Source: VRUE01 sp963805475 (GTDB lineage Bacteria > Actinomycetota > Thermoleophilia > Solirubrobacterales > 70-9). Taken from it: a stretch of DNA of 64,000 nucleotides. Position 1 is the stretch's first letter. The number at the start of each line of letters is the position of its first letter. The position numbers were made by a program, and so were the translations under genes. The stretch is taken from positions 62,001 through 126,000 of the forward strand of contig CAWDUO010000006.1 in assembly GCA_963805475.1 (NCBI GenBank), written 5' to 3'. Of the stretch, positions 43,102 through 51,731 are shown piece by piece. The notes below the pieces were generated by a model that saw nothing but the letters and a program-made list of their open reading frames with translations, was not told where the DNA came from and ran no database searches.

Positions 43102-44355
43102 GTGACGCGGTTCAGCCAGACGTTCCTACCGACCCTGAAGGACCCGCCCTCCGACGCTGAGGCCGTGTCGCACAAGCTGATGGTCAGAGCCGGGCTGATT
43201 CGCCAGCTGGGAGCCGGGCTGTGGACCTACCTGCCGGCGGGGTGGCGGGTGCTGCGCAAGGTCGAGGCGATCGTTCGCGAGGAGATGGAGGCGATCGGCT
43301 GCGAGGAGATGCTGATGCCGGTGCTGCAGCCGGCGGAGCCGTGGCAGAAGACGGGGCGCTACGGGATCGAGGAGATGTTCAAGCTCGAGGACCGCAAGGG
43401 CTCGCCGCTGGTCCTCGCGATGACCCACGAGGAGAGCATCACCACCCACGTCGCCCAGGAGGTGCGCTCCTACCGCGACCTGCCGCTGATGCTCTTCCAC
43501 ATCCAGACGAAGGAGCGCGACGAGCCCCGCCCGCGCGCCGGCGTCCTGCGCACGCGCGAGTTCGCGATGAAGGACGCCTACTCCTTCGACCGCAACGAGG
43601 CGGGCCTGGAGCGCGCCTACGAGCTTCAGAGCGGGGCCTACGCGCGGATCCTCGACCGCTGCGGGCTGCGCTGGTACCGGGTCGAGTCCGACGTGGGGAT
43701 GATGGGCGGCTTGGGCGCGCACGAGTACATGGCGCCCTGCGCCGCGGGCGAGGACGCGGTCGCGCTGGCGCCGGGCTTCGCCGCCAACGTCGAGGTGACC
43801 GAGCTGCGCGACGGCGACCCCGGGCCGAGCGGCGGCACGGTGACGGTCGAGCCGGCGATCGAGGTCGGCAACATCTTCAAGCTCGGCACCCGCTACTCGG
43901 AGCCGCTCGGCGCGACCTTCCTCGACGAAGAGGGGGAGGAGCGCCCGATCGTGATGGGCTGCTACGGGATCGGCCCGGCGCGGATAATCGCCGCGGCGGT
44001 CGAGCAGGGCGCCGACGATGCCGGGATCGTCTGGCCGCGCTCGATCGCCCCCTGGCGGATCCACCTGGTCTCGCTGGCGAAGGCCGGGGAGGAGGAGCGC
44101 GCCGCCGCCGACCGGCTCTACGAGGAGCTGCTCGCCGCCGGGGCGGAGGTGCTCTACGACGACCGCGACGCCGGCCCGGGGGCGAAGCTGAACGACGCCG
44201 ACCTGCTCGGCTGCCCGCTGCGCCTCGTGGTCGGCCGCCGCGGCCTCGCCAAGGGCGTGGTCGAGGCCGCCGAGCGCGCCACGGGCGCCGAGCACGAGCT
44301 GCCCGTCGCGGAGGCCGCCGAGCACGCCCTCGCCCTGCTTCAAGGCGATGGCTAG
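43102..44355 (+). CDS. proS: prolyl-tRNA synthetase lacking the editing insertion
   Basis: ProS, 417 residues, a class II synthetase. Motif 1 is around GLWTYLPAGWRVLRKVEAI, motif 2 around RTREFAMKDAYSFDRNEAG, and motif 3 in MGCYGIGPARIIAAAVEQ. Standard bacterial-type ProRS has about 570 residues, with a YbaK-like editing domain of about 180 between motifs 2 and 3. Here only about 40 residues lie between HEYMAPCAAGEDAVAL and IEVGNIFKLG. The anticodon-binding domain (about 320-415) is present. Start GTG 43102. Confidence 0.93.
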   Translation: MTRFSQTFLPTLKDPPSDAEAVSHKLMVRAGLIRQLGAGLWTYLPAGWRVLRKVEAIVREEMEAIGCEEMLMPVLQPAEPWQKTGRYGIEEMFKLEDRKGSPLVLAMTHEESITTHVAQEVRSYRDLPLMLFHIQTKERDEPRPRAGVLRTREFAMKDAYSFDRNEAGLERAYELQSGAYARILDRCGLRWYRVESDVGMMGGLGAHEYMAPCAAGEDAVALAPGFAANVEVTELRDGDPGPSGGTVTVEPAIEVGNIFKLGTRYSEPLGATFLDEEGEERPIVMGCYGIGPARIIAAAVEQGADDAGIVWPRSIAPWRIHLVSLAKAGEEERAAADRLYEELLAAGAEVLYDDRDAGPGAKLNDADLLGCPLRLVVGRRGLAKGVVEAAERATGAEHELPVAEAAEHALALLQGDG

Positions 44356-45001
44356 CCGCGCGCCGTTCGGGCACGGACGCGTCCGCCGCCTCTTCGGGCT
44401 CGACCGCAGCGGCCCGCCGCCGCGCCAGACGCGGGAGGGGGAGCCGCTCAACCCCTGGACCCTGCCCAACCTGGTCGGCTACCTGCGCCTCGCGGGCATC
44501 CCGGTCTTCCTCTGGCTCGCCTTCGAATCGGGCGACGGGCGCAGCGCCGCCTCGGCGGCGCTCTTCTTCGCGATCGCCGCCGGCGACTACCTCGACGGCT
44601 TCCTCGCCCGCGTCACCGGCCAGTACAGCCGCCTCGGGGCGCTGCTCGACCCGCTGATCGACCGGCTGACGATCCTCGCCGGCGCCGTCGTCTGCTGGCG
44701 CTTCGAGCTGCTGCCGCGCTGGGCGCTGGCGCTGCTCGTCGCGCGCGAGCTGGCGATGCTCGGCCTTGCCCAATACGGGCTTCGCCACGGGGCGCGGATC
44801 GCGGTCAACTGGCCCGGGCGGATCTCGGTCTTCCCGATCATGGGGGGGATCTTCGCCGCCCTCGTCTGGGCCGGCTGGGTGCCGGCGGCGCTGCTGATCG
44901 TCGGGCTCGCCCTGGCGATCCTCGCCACCGTCCTCTACGCTCAGGAGGGTGTGCGGCAGGTGCGGGCCCGGCAGGCGCAAGCCTCCTCTCAAGATCTCTA
45001 A
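44348..45001 (+). CDS. CDP-alcohol phosphatidyltransferase family protein (PgsA-like)
   Basis: A 217-residue membrane enzyme with the CDP-alcohol signature spread as GDYLDGFLARVTGQYSRLGALLDPLIDRL, where the DG..AR..G..D...D residues bind metal and CDP. Five or six helices follow a basic 40-residue N-terminus. It most likely makes phosphatidylglycerol phosphate, but phosphatidylinositol-type enzymes are related. The start overlaps proS by eight bases. Confidence 0.88.
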   Translation: MASRAPFGHGRVRRLFGLDRSGPPPRQTREGEPLNPWTLPNLVGYLRLAGIPVFLWLAFESGDGRSAASAALFFAIAAGDYLDGFLARVTGQYSRLGALLDPLIDRLTILAGAVVCWRFELLPRWALALLVARELAMLGLAQYGLRHGARIAVNWPGRISVFPIMGGIFAALVWAGWVPAALLIVGLALAILATVLYAQEGVRQVRARQAQASSQDL

Positions 45002-45016
45002 ACCTTCAACCTGCAG

Positions 45017-45044
45017 TTGAACCTTTGGCCGGGCGACCTATAAT
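45017..45044 (+). promoter_or_regulatory. strong sigma70-type promoter with overlapping inverted repeat
   Basis: TTGAAC (45017-45022), 16 bases, then TATAAT (45039-45044): five of six plus six of six consensus. The -35 is overlapped by the inverted repeat TTCAAC-N5-GTTGAA (45005-45021), an operator-like arrangement. It lies 50 bases upstream of the RsiG-like gene, whose ATG has GAGGAGCGAG before it. Confidence 0.75.
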
Positions 45045-45093
45045 CGGAGGCTGCCCGGCCAACGGGGCGCAGGCCCCACGATCGAGGAGCGAG

Positions 45094-45369
45094 ATGGAGG
45101 ACACCTTTCCCGATCTCGGTTCGCTCAGCGACGAAGAGCTGAAGGACCTGATCGACAAGCTCACCAGCGAGGAGAACGAGATCTCCTACAGGCGCCGGGT
45201 GCTGCACGGCAAGATCGACATCCTGCGCGCCGAGCTGGTCAACCGGCTGCGCCAGAAGCGCGAAAGCGGCGGCTCGCTGATCTCCGGCGACGACGTCGCC
45301 CAGCTGACCGACATCCTCGCCGGCAAGGCGCAGAAGCCGAGCGAGCCGGAGGGCGGCGCGGCCGCCTGA
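45094..45369 (+). CDS. RsiG-like protein, putative c-di-GMP-responsive anti-sigma factor
   Basis: A 91-residue, soluble, largely helical protein. Residues about 26-44 (EENEISYRRRVLHGKID) fit E-x3-S-x2-R-x3-[Q/H]-x3-D, the c-di-GMP signature described for RsiG, with His in place of Gln. RsiG of Streptomyces, armed by c-di-GMP, holds the sigma factor WhiG; single-motif RsiG homologues that act as homodimers are known from deep-branching Actinobacteria. No whiG lies in the window. The call rests on the motif, size and coiled-coil look; the sigma target is unknown. A strong promoter precedes it. Confidence 0.7.
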   Translation: MEDTFPDLGSLSDEELKDLIDKLTSEENEISYRRRVLHGKIDILRAELVNRLRQKRESGGSLISGDDVAQLTDILAGKAQKPSEPEGGAAA

Positions 45370-45388
45370 GGCCGCCCGGCGTCGCGAC

Positions 45389-45862
45389 ATGGCCGTCCAC
45401 TGCCCGGAGTGCGGGTTCGTCAACCCCGAGGGGGCGAACTACTGCCAGAAGTGCGGCGCCTACCTCGGCGGCCCCAAAGACGAGGGCGACGAGCCGACGA
45501 CGATGACCTACCGGGTCGACGAAACCGGCGAGATGCAGCCGATCGACATCGACGAGGTGCTCGAGGAGAGCGGCGCCGCGCTGGTGATCCGCGCCGGCGG
45601 CGGGCGCGCCGGGGAGAGCTTCACGGTCACCGAGGACCGGATCAGCATCGGCCGCAGCCCCGATGCCGGCGTCTTCCTCGACGACGTCACCGTCTCGCGC
45701 AACCACGCGCTGCTGGTGCGCCGCAAGGACGGCTACTACATCGACGACCTCGGCTCGCTCAACGGCACCTACGTCAACCGGCGGCGGATCGAGTCGCACC
45801 GGCTCGCCGACGGCGACGAGATCCAGGTCGGCAAGTACAAGCTCAGCTACCTGGAGAAGTAG
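45389..45862 (+). CDS. zinc-ribbon FHA-domain protein, GarA/OdhI-like
   Basis: A 157-residue regulator. A zinc ribbon (HCPECGFVNPEGANYCQKCG, residues 4-23) is followed by a PTTMT phospho-acceptor-like segment near residue 36, similar to the ETTS motif of GarA, and a C-terminal FHA domain (about 70-150) with RISIGRSPDAGVFLDD, SRNHALL and SLNGTYVN. In Corynebacteriales such proteins control 2-oxoglutarate metabolism under Ser/Thr kinases. Its neighbour MerR gene reproduces the garA-Rv1828 order. Confidence 0.9.
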   Translation: MAVHCPECGFVNPEGANYCQKCGAYLGGPKDEGDEPTTMTYRVDETGEMQPIDIDEVLEESGAALVIRAGGGRAGESFTVTEDRISIGRSPDAGVFLDDVTVSRNHALLVRRKDGYYIDDLGSLNGTYVNRRRIESHRLADGDEIQVGKYKLSYLEK

Positions 45863-45871
45863 GAGGCGACC

Positions 45872-46617
45872 GTGGCGGTGTCCGAGCAGCAGGGGACTGG
45901 GCGGCGCGACTCGCGCCCGCGCAAGGCGCTGACGATCGGCGCCGTCTGCAAGATCCTCCAGAACGAGTTCGACGACATCTCGATCTCCAAGATCCGCTAC
46001 CTCGAGGACCAGAAGCTGCTGACGCCGCGGCGCACGCAGGGCGGCTACCGCCTCTACAGCCAGTCCGACGTCGAGCGCCTGCGCACGATCCTGCGCCTGC
46101 AGCGCGACGAGTTCCTGCCGCTGCGAGTGATCCGCCAGGAGCTGGCGGCGGGCGGCGACGTCGACCTCGGGGGCGGCGCCGACCGGCGCCCCGCGGCGGG
46201 CGCCGTGCGGCGCGCGATCCTGGTCAACACCTCGAGCGCCTACCTGACGCTCGAGGAGGTGATCGAGGAGACCGGCGCGCGCGGGCCGAGCTGATCGCCG
46301 AGCTGGAGAACTTCGGCATCGTGCAGCCGGCCCAGCGCGACGGCGCGACCGTCTACGACGAGACCGACCGCGAGATCGTCCGCGCCGCCAACGAGCTCTC
46401 CCGGGTCGGCGTCGGCGCCCGCAACCTGCGCGTCTTCCGCTCCTCCGCCGACCGCGAGGCGAACCTGCTGGAAGCGCTGCTCGGCCCCTCGCTGCGCTCG
46501 CGCAACCCCGAGCGGCGCAAGGAGGCGCTGGAGAGCCTCGAGAGCCTGGCGGCGACGGTCAGCCACCTCAAGCACCTGCTGCTGGTTCGGGATCTCCGCC
46601 GCCTCGCCGGAGACTGA
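45872..46617 (+). CDS. MerR-family regulator, FtsR/Rv1828-like (one frame change)
   Basis: About 247 residues. The MerR HTH (about 19-95) reads IGAVCKILQNEFDDISISKIRYLEDQKLL and GGYRLYSQSDVERL. Then, after a frame change near 46280-46288, the effector part reads LIAELENFGIVQP, ending in a helical C-terminus with RNPERRKEAL. FtsR activates ftsZ and other genes in corynebacteria. It starts at GTG 45872, nine bases after the FHA gene, so both are probably one operon. Confidence 0.87.
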
Positions 46618-46627
46618 CGCCGCGCCG

Positions 46628-47081
46628 ATGCCGCGCGTCACCCGCCGACGGACGATCGCGGCTCCCGTCGGAGGAGGTCTGGGAGCTGGTCTCCGACCCC
46701 TGGAGCCTGCCGCGCTGGTGGCCGCGCACGAGCCGCGTCGAGAGCGTCGACCGCAAGGCCGAGGGCAGGCGCAGCCAGTGGACCAAGGTGCTGGAGACGG
46801 CGGAGGGGCGCGGCGTGCGCGCCGACTACCGCTGCGTCAGCTCGGCCGCCGGCGAGCGCTACGTCTGGGAGCAGCAGCTCGCCGGCAGCCCCTTCGAGCG
46901 CCACCTGAGCAGCTCGACGGTCGAGATCGGCCTGCGGCCGGCCGACGGCGGCACCGAGGTCAGCATCGCCTCCGAGCAGAAGCTGCGCGGCATGTCGCGG
47001 CTCGGCTCGCCGATGATGCGCGGCGGCCAGGGCAAGATCCTCGACGAGGCGCTGGACGGGCTGGAACGGGCGCTGACGTGA
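46628..47081 (+). CDS. SRPBCC family protein (one frame change)
   Basis: A START/SRPBCC-fold protein of about 150 residues. The opening MPRVTRRRTIAAP continues after a frame change near 46668-46672 as SEEVWELVSDPWSLPRWWP, the usual first helix and strand of polyketide-cyclase-like proteins, and ends GGQGKILDEALDGLERAL. Ligand unknown. Its stop overlaps the next GTG. It may be a lipid- or hydrophobic-ligand-binding protein. Confidence 0.8.
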
Positions 47082-48761
47082 GCGGCCGCGGCGCGACTCG
47101 AAGTGGTGGGGGTGGGGGGACCCGGCGGTCGAGCCGGAGCTGGACGGCGAGGCGCTGGCGACGCTGCGCGAGCGGGTGGGGGAGCTGGAGCCGTGGCCGC
47201 TGGCGACAGAGCTGGACGGCTTTGAGCTGCCGGCGGCCGAGAAGCTGCCGGAGGCCCTGATCGATGCGGTCGGAGACGCGAACGTCTTCACCGGAAGCGA
47301 GGACCGGGTCCGGCACGCGACCGGCTGCGGGTACATGGATCTGGCGCGCCTGCGGGGCGGGCGGCTGGATGCGGCGCCGGACGCAGTCTTGTTGCCGGCC
47401 GACGCGGATGCCATCTCGGCGCGTTCTCGAGATCTGCTCCGAGCGAGGGAATCGCCGTCGTGCCGTTCGGAGGCGGCACCAGCGTGGTGGGAGGCGTAGA
47501 GCCGCTGCGAGGCGGTCACTCGCCGCCTGGTGAGCCTGGACCTGACGCGGCTGCGAGAGGTCGAGGTGGATCGCCGTTCCCTCACGGCGAAGCTCGGCGC
47601 CGGCCTGCGCGGCCCGGAGGCCGAAGCGGCGCTGCGCGCCGAGGGCGTCGTGCTGGGCCACTACCCGCAGTCGTTCGAGTACGCGACCGTCGGCGGCTTC
47701 GCCGCGACCCGCTCGGCCGGGCAGGCCTCGAGCGGCTACGGCCGCTTCGACGCGCTGGTCAGCTCGGTGCGCCTGATCGCGCCGGCCGGCGAGCTGCGCA
47801 CCCTGGAGACGCCGCACACCGCCGCCGGCCCGGCGCTGCGCGAGCTTGTCGTCGGCTCGGAGGGGGTCTTCGGCGTGATCCCCGACGTGACCGTGCGCGT
47901 CCGGCCCGCGCCGGCCGAGCGCCGCTACGAGGCCTGGATCGCCGAGGACTTCGAGGCGGGGACGGAGATCGTGCGGGCGCTCGCCCAGGGGCCGGGCCTG
48001 CCCGACGTGATCCGCGTCTCCGACGCCGAGGAGACCGAGGTCTCGCTGGCGCTCTCGGGGCCGCGCGGCCTCGCCGGCCGCGCCTTCGACGGCTACCTCG
48101 GCCTGCGCGGCAAGCGCGGCGGCTGCCTGGTCGTCGTCGGCGCTGGAGGGCGAGGCGGAGTCGGTCTCCCGCCGGCGGGCGCTGAGCGTGCGCGCCCTGC
48201 GCCGCGGCGGCGCCGCCTACCTCGGCCAGGGCGCCGGCCGCTCCTGGGAGCACGGCCGCTTCCAGGGCCCCTACCTCCGCGACACGCTGATGGGCATGGG
48301 GGCGATGGTCGAGACGCTGGAGACCTCGCACACCTGGACGCGCCTGCACGAGCTGCACGCCGCCGTCGGCGGCGGCGATCCGCGGCTCGCTCGCGGAGCA
48401 GGGAACCCCGGGCCTGGTCTTCTGCCACCTCTCGCACGCCTACGCCGACGGCGCCTCGCTCTACTTCACCTTCATCTCCCGCGCCCGCCGCGGCGCCGAG
48501 ATCGAGCAGTGGCGGGAGGTCAAGCGCGCCGCCTCGGAGGCGATCGTCGCCCAGGGCGCCACGATCACCCACCACCACGCGGTCGGCCGCGACCACGCGC
48601 CCTACATGGAGGCCGAGGTCGGCGAGGTCGGCATCGACGTGCTGCGGGCGGTCAAGGAGCAGCTCGATCCCGCTGGGATCATGAACCCGGGAAAGCTCCT
48701 CGCTCGAGCTAACCGCTCCTGCTCTGGCCTGCCCGCCCTTCGGCGTGCACCGGGCCGGTGA
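47078..48761 (+). CDS. FAD-linked oxidase, alkylglycerone-phosphate-synthase-like (six or more frame changes)
   Basis: A VAO-family flavoprotein of about 530 residues. SKWWGWGDPAVEPELD, the N-terminal AGPS mark, is followed by VPFGGGTSVVGGVEPL (FAD pyrophosphate loop), HYPQSFEYATVGGFAATRSAGQASSGYGR in pieces, SHTWTRLHEL and the closing NPGKLL. Frames change near 47090, 47433, 47452, 47521, 48145 and 48375. Human AGPS makes ether lipids; the bacterial substrate is unknown. The end is uncertain: 48712 or 48761, overlapping the convergent gene. Confidence 0.85.
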
Positions 48762-49618
48762 TCTTCGCCCGTCAGCGACCGTTTCGCCGGTGTAGCGGGG
48801 AGGCACTTTTCCTTCTTCGCCTTCGCGACCTCGCGCTGGTAGGCGGCGTCGGAGGTGCGTGGAGACGTAGATCTGGTCGAAGGCGCCGCTGGCGACGTAG
48901 GCGAGCAGTTCGGCTGGGATCGGGAAGCGGGCGCCGAGCGTGCCCGACTTCGCCGACCGGCACGCTGCCGACGCGCAGCGCCAGCTTCGGCGAGCGGTAG
49001 AGCCAGACGGTGTAGGACTGGCCCTTCTCGGTCGGCTCGAGGCCTTCGGCGGTCGACCTGGAGGGCGATTTCTTCCTTGCCGACGCGGCCGAAGATCGCC
49101 CGGCCGCTGGCGTCGCCGCCGTCGGCCGGTTCGAGCACCGCCTGCGTCACCTTGCCGTTCTTCGGCGTCGCGGTTCGACTTCCGTTCCGGATCCGGCCGA
49201 AGACGTGGAGCCGCTCGACTCGGAGCCCGAGGTGCCGCCGAACAGCGCGACCGCGCCGATCACGATCGCGACGATCGCCAGGGCGCCGCCGGCGATCGCG
49301 ACGATGCGGCGGCGCTCGCGGCGGCACCGAGGGACGCTCGGCGCGGCCGGGCGCGGCGGCCTTGGCGAGGCCGCCGGCGCTGCGGGGCGGAGGGGCGTCG
49401 GCGAGCGGGGCGGCTCGGGCCGGAGGCGGCGCTCCGGGCGGGAGGCGGGGAGGCGGCGCGGCTCGGGCCGGCGGCGCGTCCAGCGCCGCCAGCGCCTCGC
49501 GCACTTCCGCGCGCACCTCCTCGACGCTCATGCCCTTCAGCGCCGCGATGTCCTCGTAGCCCTGCTCGCGCTGCGCGAGCAGGCGCAGCAGCGCCCTCTG
49601 GTCGTCGCTCAGTCCCAT
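48709..49618 (-). CDS. HTH and single-membrane-helix protein with exported domain, possible anti-sigma-type regulator (several frame changes)
   Basis: MGLSDDQRALLRLLAQREQGY and VEEVRAEVREALAALD form a sigma-region-4-like HTH (about residues 1-48). A Pro/Ala-rich linker leads to the membrane helix IVAIAGGALAIVAIVIGAVALFGG (read in a second frame near 49230-49310), followed by a Ser/Gly/Thr spacer and an exported beta-rich domain including GQSYTVWLYRSPKLALRVG. Frames change at least five times, near 49325, 49170, 49045, 48945 and 48865. The architecture recalls anti-sigma factors with a DUF-type exported domain. Function not established. Confidence 0.6.
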
Positions 49619-49697
49619 GCCCGGCGAAAGACTATGCGACCAGGGTTAAGGCGAGATTTGCGAGCGGGTAGGGTGCGCGCGATGGCGGACGACCCGC

Positions 49698-50090
49698 GTG
49701 GAATCGAGCTCGCACTTCGACGGCCTGATCGGCACCGAGTGGCTCAGCGACGACCCCGACGGCGCCCGCGCCCGGGTCCCGATCCGCGACGACCTGCGCC
49801 AGCCGTTCGGCCTGATGCACGGCGGCGTCATGTCGAGCCTGGTCGAGAGCGTCTGCTCGCGGGCGACCGCGCTGGCCGTCTACGGCGACGGGATGGCGGC
49901 GATGGGCCAGTCGATCTCGGTCGGCTTCATGCGCCCGATCACCGCGGGCCACGCCGAGGTGCGGGCGCGGGCCCGCCACCGCGGCCGCACCACCTGGGTC
50001 TGGGAGGCGGAGGTCGTCGACGCCGACGGGCGGCTCTGCGCGCTCGCCCAGATGACGATCGCCGTACGGCCTATCCCCCGAAGCGGTTAG
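49698..50090 (+). CDS. PaaI-family hotdog thioesterase
   Basis: A 130-residue hotdog-fold acyl-CoA thioesterase. The N-terminus FDGLIGTEWLSDDPDGARARVPI is followed by the catalytic LMHGGVMSSLVES and GQSISVGFMRPITAGH. GTG 49698 is used; an ATG at 49682 (MADDPR...) is in another frame and may be the true start if a base is missing. It converges with nadE, and the two coding ends overlap by 20 bases. Confidence 0.85.
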   Translation: MESSSHFDGLIGTEWLSDDPDGARARVPIRDDLRQPFGLMHGGVMSSLVESVCSRATALAVYGDGMAAMGQSISVGFMRPITAGHAEVRARARHRGRTTWVWEAEVVDADGRLCALAQMTIAVRPIPRSG

Positions 50091-51681
50091 TTATGGGCAA
50101 GCGCCGGTCGCGGCCGAAGGCCTTCGGCGTGATGCGGATGCCCGGCGCCGCCTGGCGGCGCTTGTACTCGGCGCGGTCGACCATCCGCACGACCTCGTCG
50201 ACGACCTCGGCCGGCATCCCGGCGGCGACCATCTCCTCGCGCCCCTCGTCGCGCTCGACGTAGGCCTCGAGCACGCGGTCGAGCAGCTCATAGGGCGGCA
50301 GGCTGTCGCTGTCGAGCTGTTCGGGGCGCAGCTCGGCCGAGGGCGCCCGCTCGATCGCCGAGGCCGGCACCAGCTCGCGCCCCTCGCGCTCGTTGCGGTG
50401 GCGCACGAGCTCGTAGACGAGCGTCTTCGGCACGTCCTTGATCGCCGCGAAGCCGCCCGCCATGTCGCCGTAGAGGGTCGCGTAGCCGACCGACATCTCG
50501 CTCTTGTTGCCGGTGGTCAGGACCAGCCAGCCGTGCTCGTTGGAGAGCGCCATCATCAGGTTGCCGCGGATCCGCGCCTGGATGTTTTCGGCGGCGAGGT
50601 CGACGAGCGACTCACCCAGGGCGGCCTCGTAGGCGCCCATCGCCGCCTCGATCGGGATCTCGAGCACCTCGGCGCCGAGGTTGGCGGCGATCGCCCGGGC
50701 GTCCGCCTGGGTCTCCGCGCTGGAGTGGGGCGAGGGCATGACCACGCAGGTGACGTTCCCGGCGCCGATCGCGTCGGCGGCGAGCAGCGCGACGAGGGCC
50801 GAGTCGATGCCGCCCGAGAGGGCGAGGCCGACGTGGCGGAAGCCGTTCTTGCGGACGTAGTCGCGCAGGCCGAGCACCAGCGCCGCATAGACCTCGGCCA
50901 GGTCGGGCAGCGGCTCGGCGAGCCGGGCCGGGGCCGGGCGAGGGGACCTCGCAGAGCAGCAGCTCCTCCTCGAACTGGGCGGCGCGGGCGATCGACCGTT
51001 CCGCTCGGGTCGACGACGAAGCTCTGGCCGTCGAAGACGAGCTCGTCCTGGCCGCCGACCAGGTTGCAGAAGGCGACGTGAGCCCCGTATTCGCGGGCGC
51101 GCTCGGCGAACATCGCCTCGCGCTCGCGGCCCTTGCCGCGGTGGTAGGGCGAGCCCGACGGGTTGGCGATCAGCTGCGCTCCCTCCGTCCGCCTCGCTCG
51201 CGGCCGGCGGGCCGGGCTCCCAGACGTCCTCGCAGATGGTCAGGCCGACCCGCGTGGCGGCGACGTCGACCGTCAGCGGCTCGGCGCCGGGGACGAAGTA
51301 GCGCTGCTCGTCGAAGACCGCGTAGTTGGGCAGGCGGTTCTTGCGGTACACGGCGCGGATCTCGCCGCCGCGCAGCACCGCGAGCGAGTTGTGGGCGTGG
51401 CGGTCCTCGCCGCCGCCGGCGACCGGCTCGGCGAAGCCCACCAGGACCGTGAGATCGTCGCCCACCTCGCGGGCCAGCCCTTCGACCGCGGTGCGGTTGG
51501 CGGCGACGAAGTGGCGCTTCAGGTAGAGGTCCTCGGCGGGGTAGCCGGGCAGGCAGAGCTCGGGGAAGACCGCCAGCTCGGCGCCGGCGGCGGCGGCGCG
51601 GCCGATCCACTCGGCGACCTTGGCGGCGTTGCCGTCGACGTCGCCGACGGTCGGGTCGATCTGGGCGAGCGCTATGCGCAC
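50071..51681 (-). CDS. nadE: glutamine-dependent NAD+ synthetase (three frame changes)
   Basis: NadE, about 535 residues, makes NAD from deamido-NAD, ATP and glutamine. The nitrilase-type glutaminase domain (about 1-250) begins VRIALAQIDPTVGDVDGN, with the catalytic Glu in FPELCLPGYPAEDL and Cys in ICEDVW. The C-terminal synthetase has the P-loop LALSGGIDSALVALLA and TGNKSEMSVGYATLYGD. Frames change near 51178, 50995 and 50940. GTG 51681 gives the family N-terminus. Confidence 0.93.
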   Translation of the reverse strand: MRIALAQIDPTVGDVDGNAAKVAEWIGRAAAAGAELAVFPELCLPGYPAEDLYLKRHFVAANRTAVEGLAREVGDDLTVLVGFAEPVAGGGEDRHAHNSLAVLRGGEIRAVYRKNRLPNYAVFDEQRYFVPGAEPLTVDVAATRVGLTICEDVWEPGPPAASEADGGSAADRQPVGLALPPRQGPRARGDVRRARPRIRGSRRLLQPGRRPGRARLRRPELRRRPERNGRSPAPPSSRRSCCSARSPRPAPARLAEPLPDLAEVYAALVLGLRDYVRKNGFRHVGLALSGGIDSALVALLAADAIGAGNVTCVVMPSPHSSAETQADARAIAANLGAEVLEIPIEAAMGAYEAALGESLVDLAAENIQARIRGNLMMALSNEHGWLVLTTGNKSEMSVGYATLYGDMAGGFAAIKDVPKTLVYELVRHRNEREGRELVPASAIERAPSAELRPEQLDSDSLPPYELLDRVLEAYVERDEGREEMVAAGMPAEVVDEVVRMVDRAEYKRRQAAPGIRITPKAFGRDRRLPITNRFGG

Positions 51682-51731
51682 CGGGGGCTCCGCGGGGTCA
51701 CGGCGGAAGTATCGCGGTCCGGCCGGAGGCC

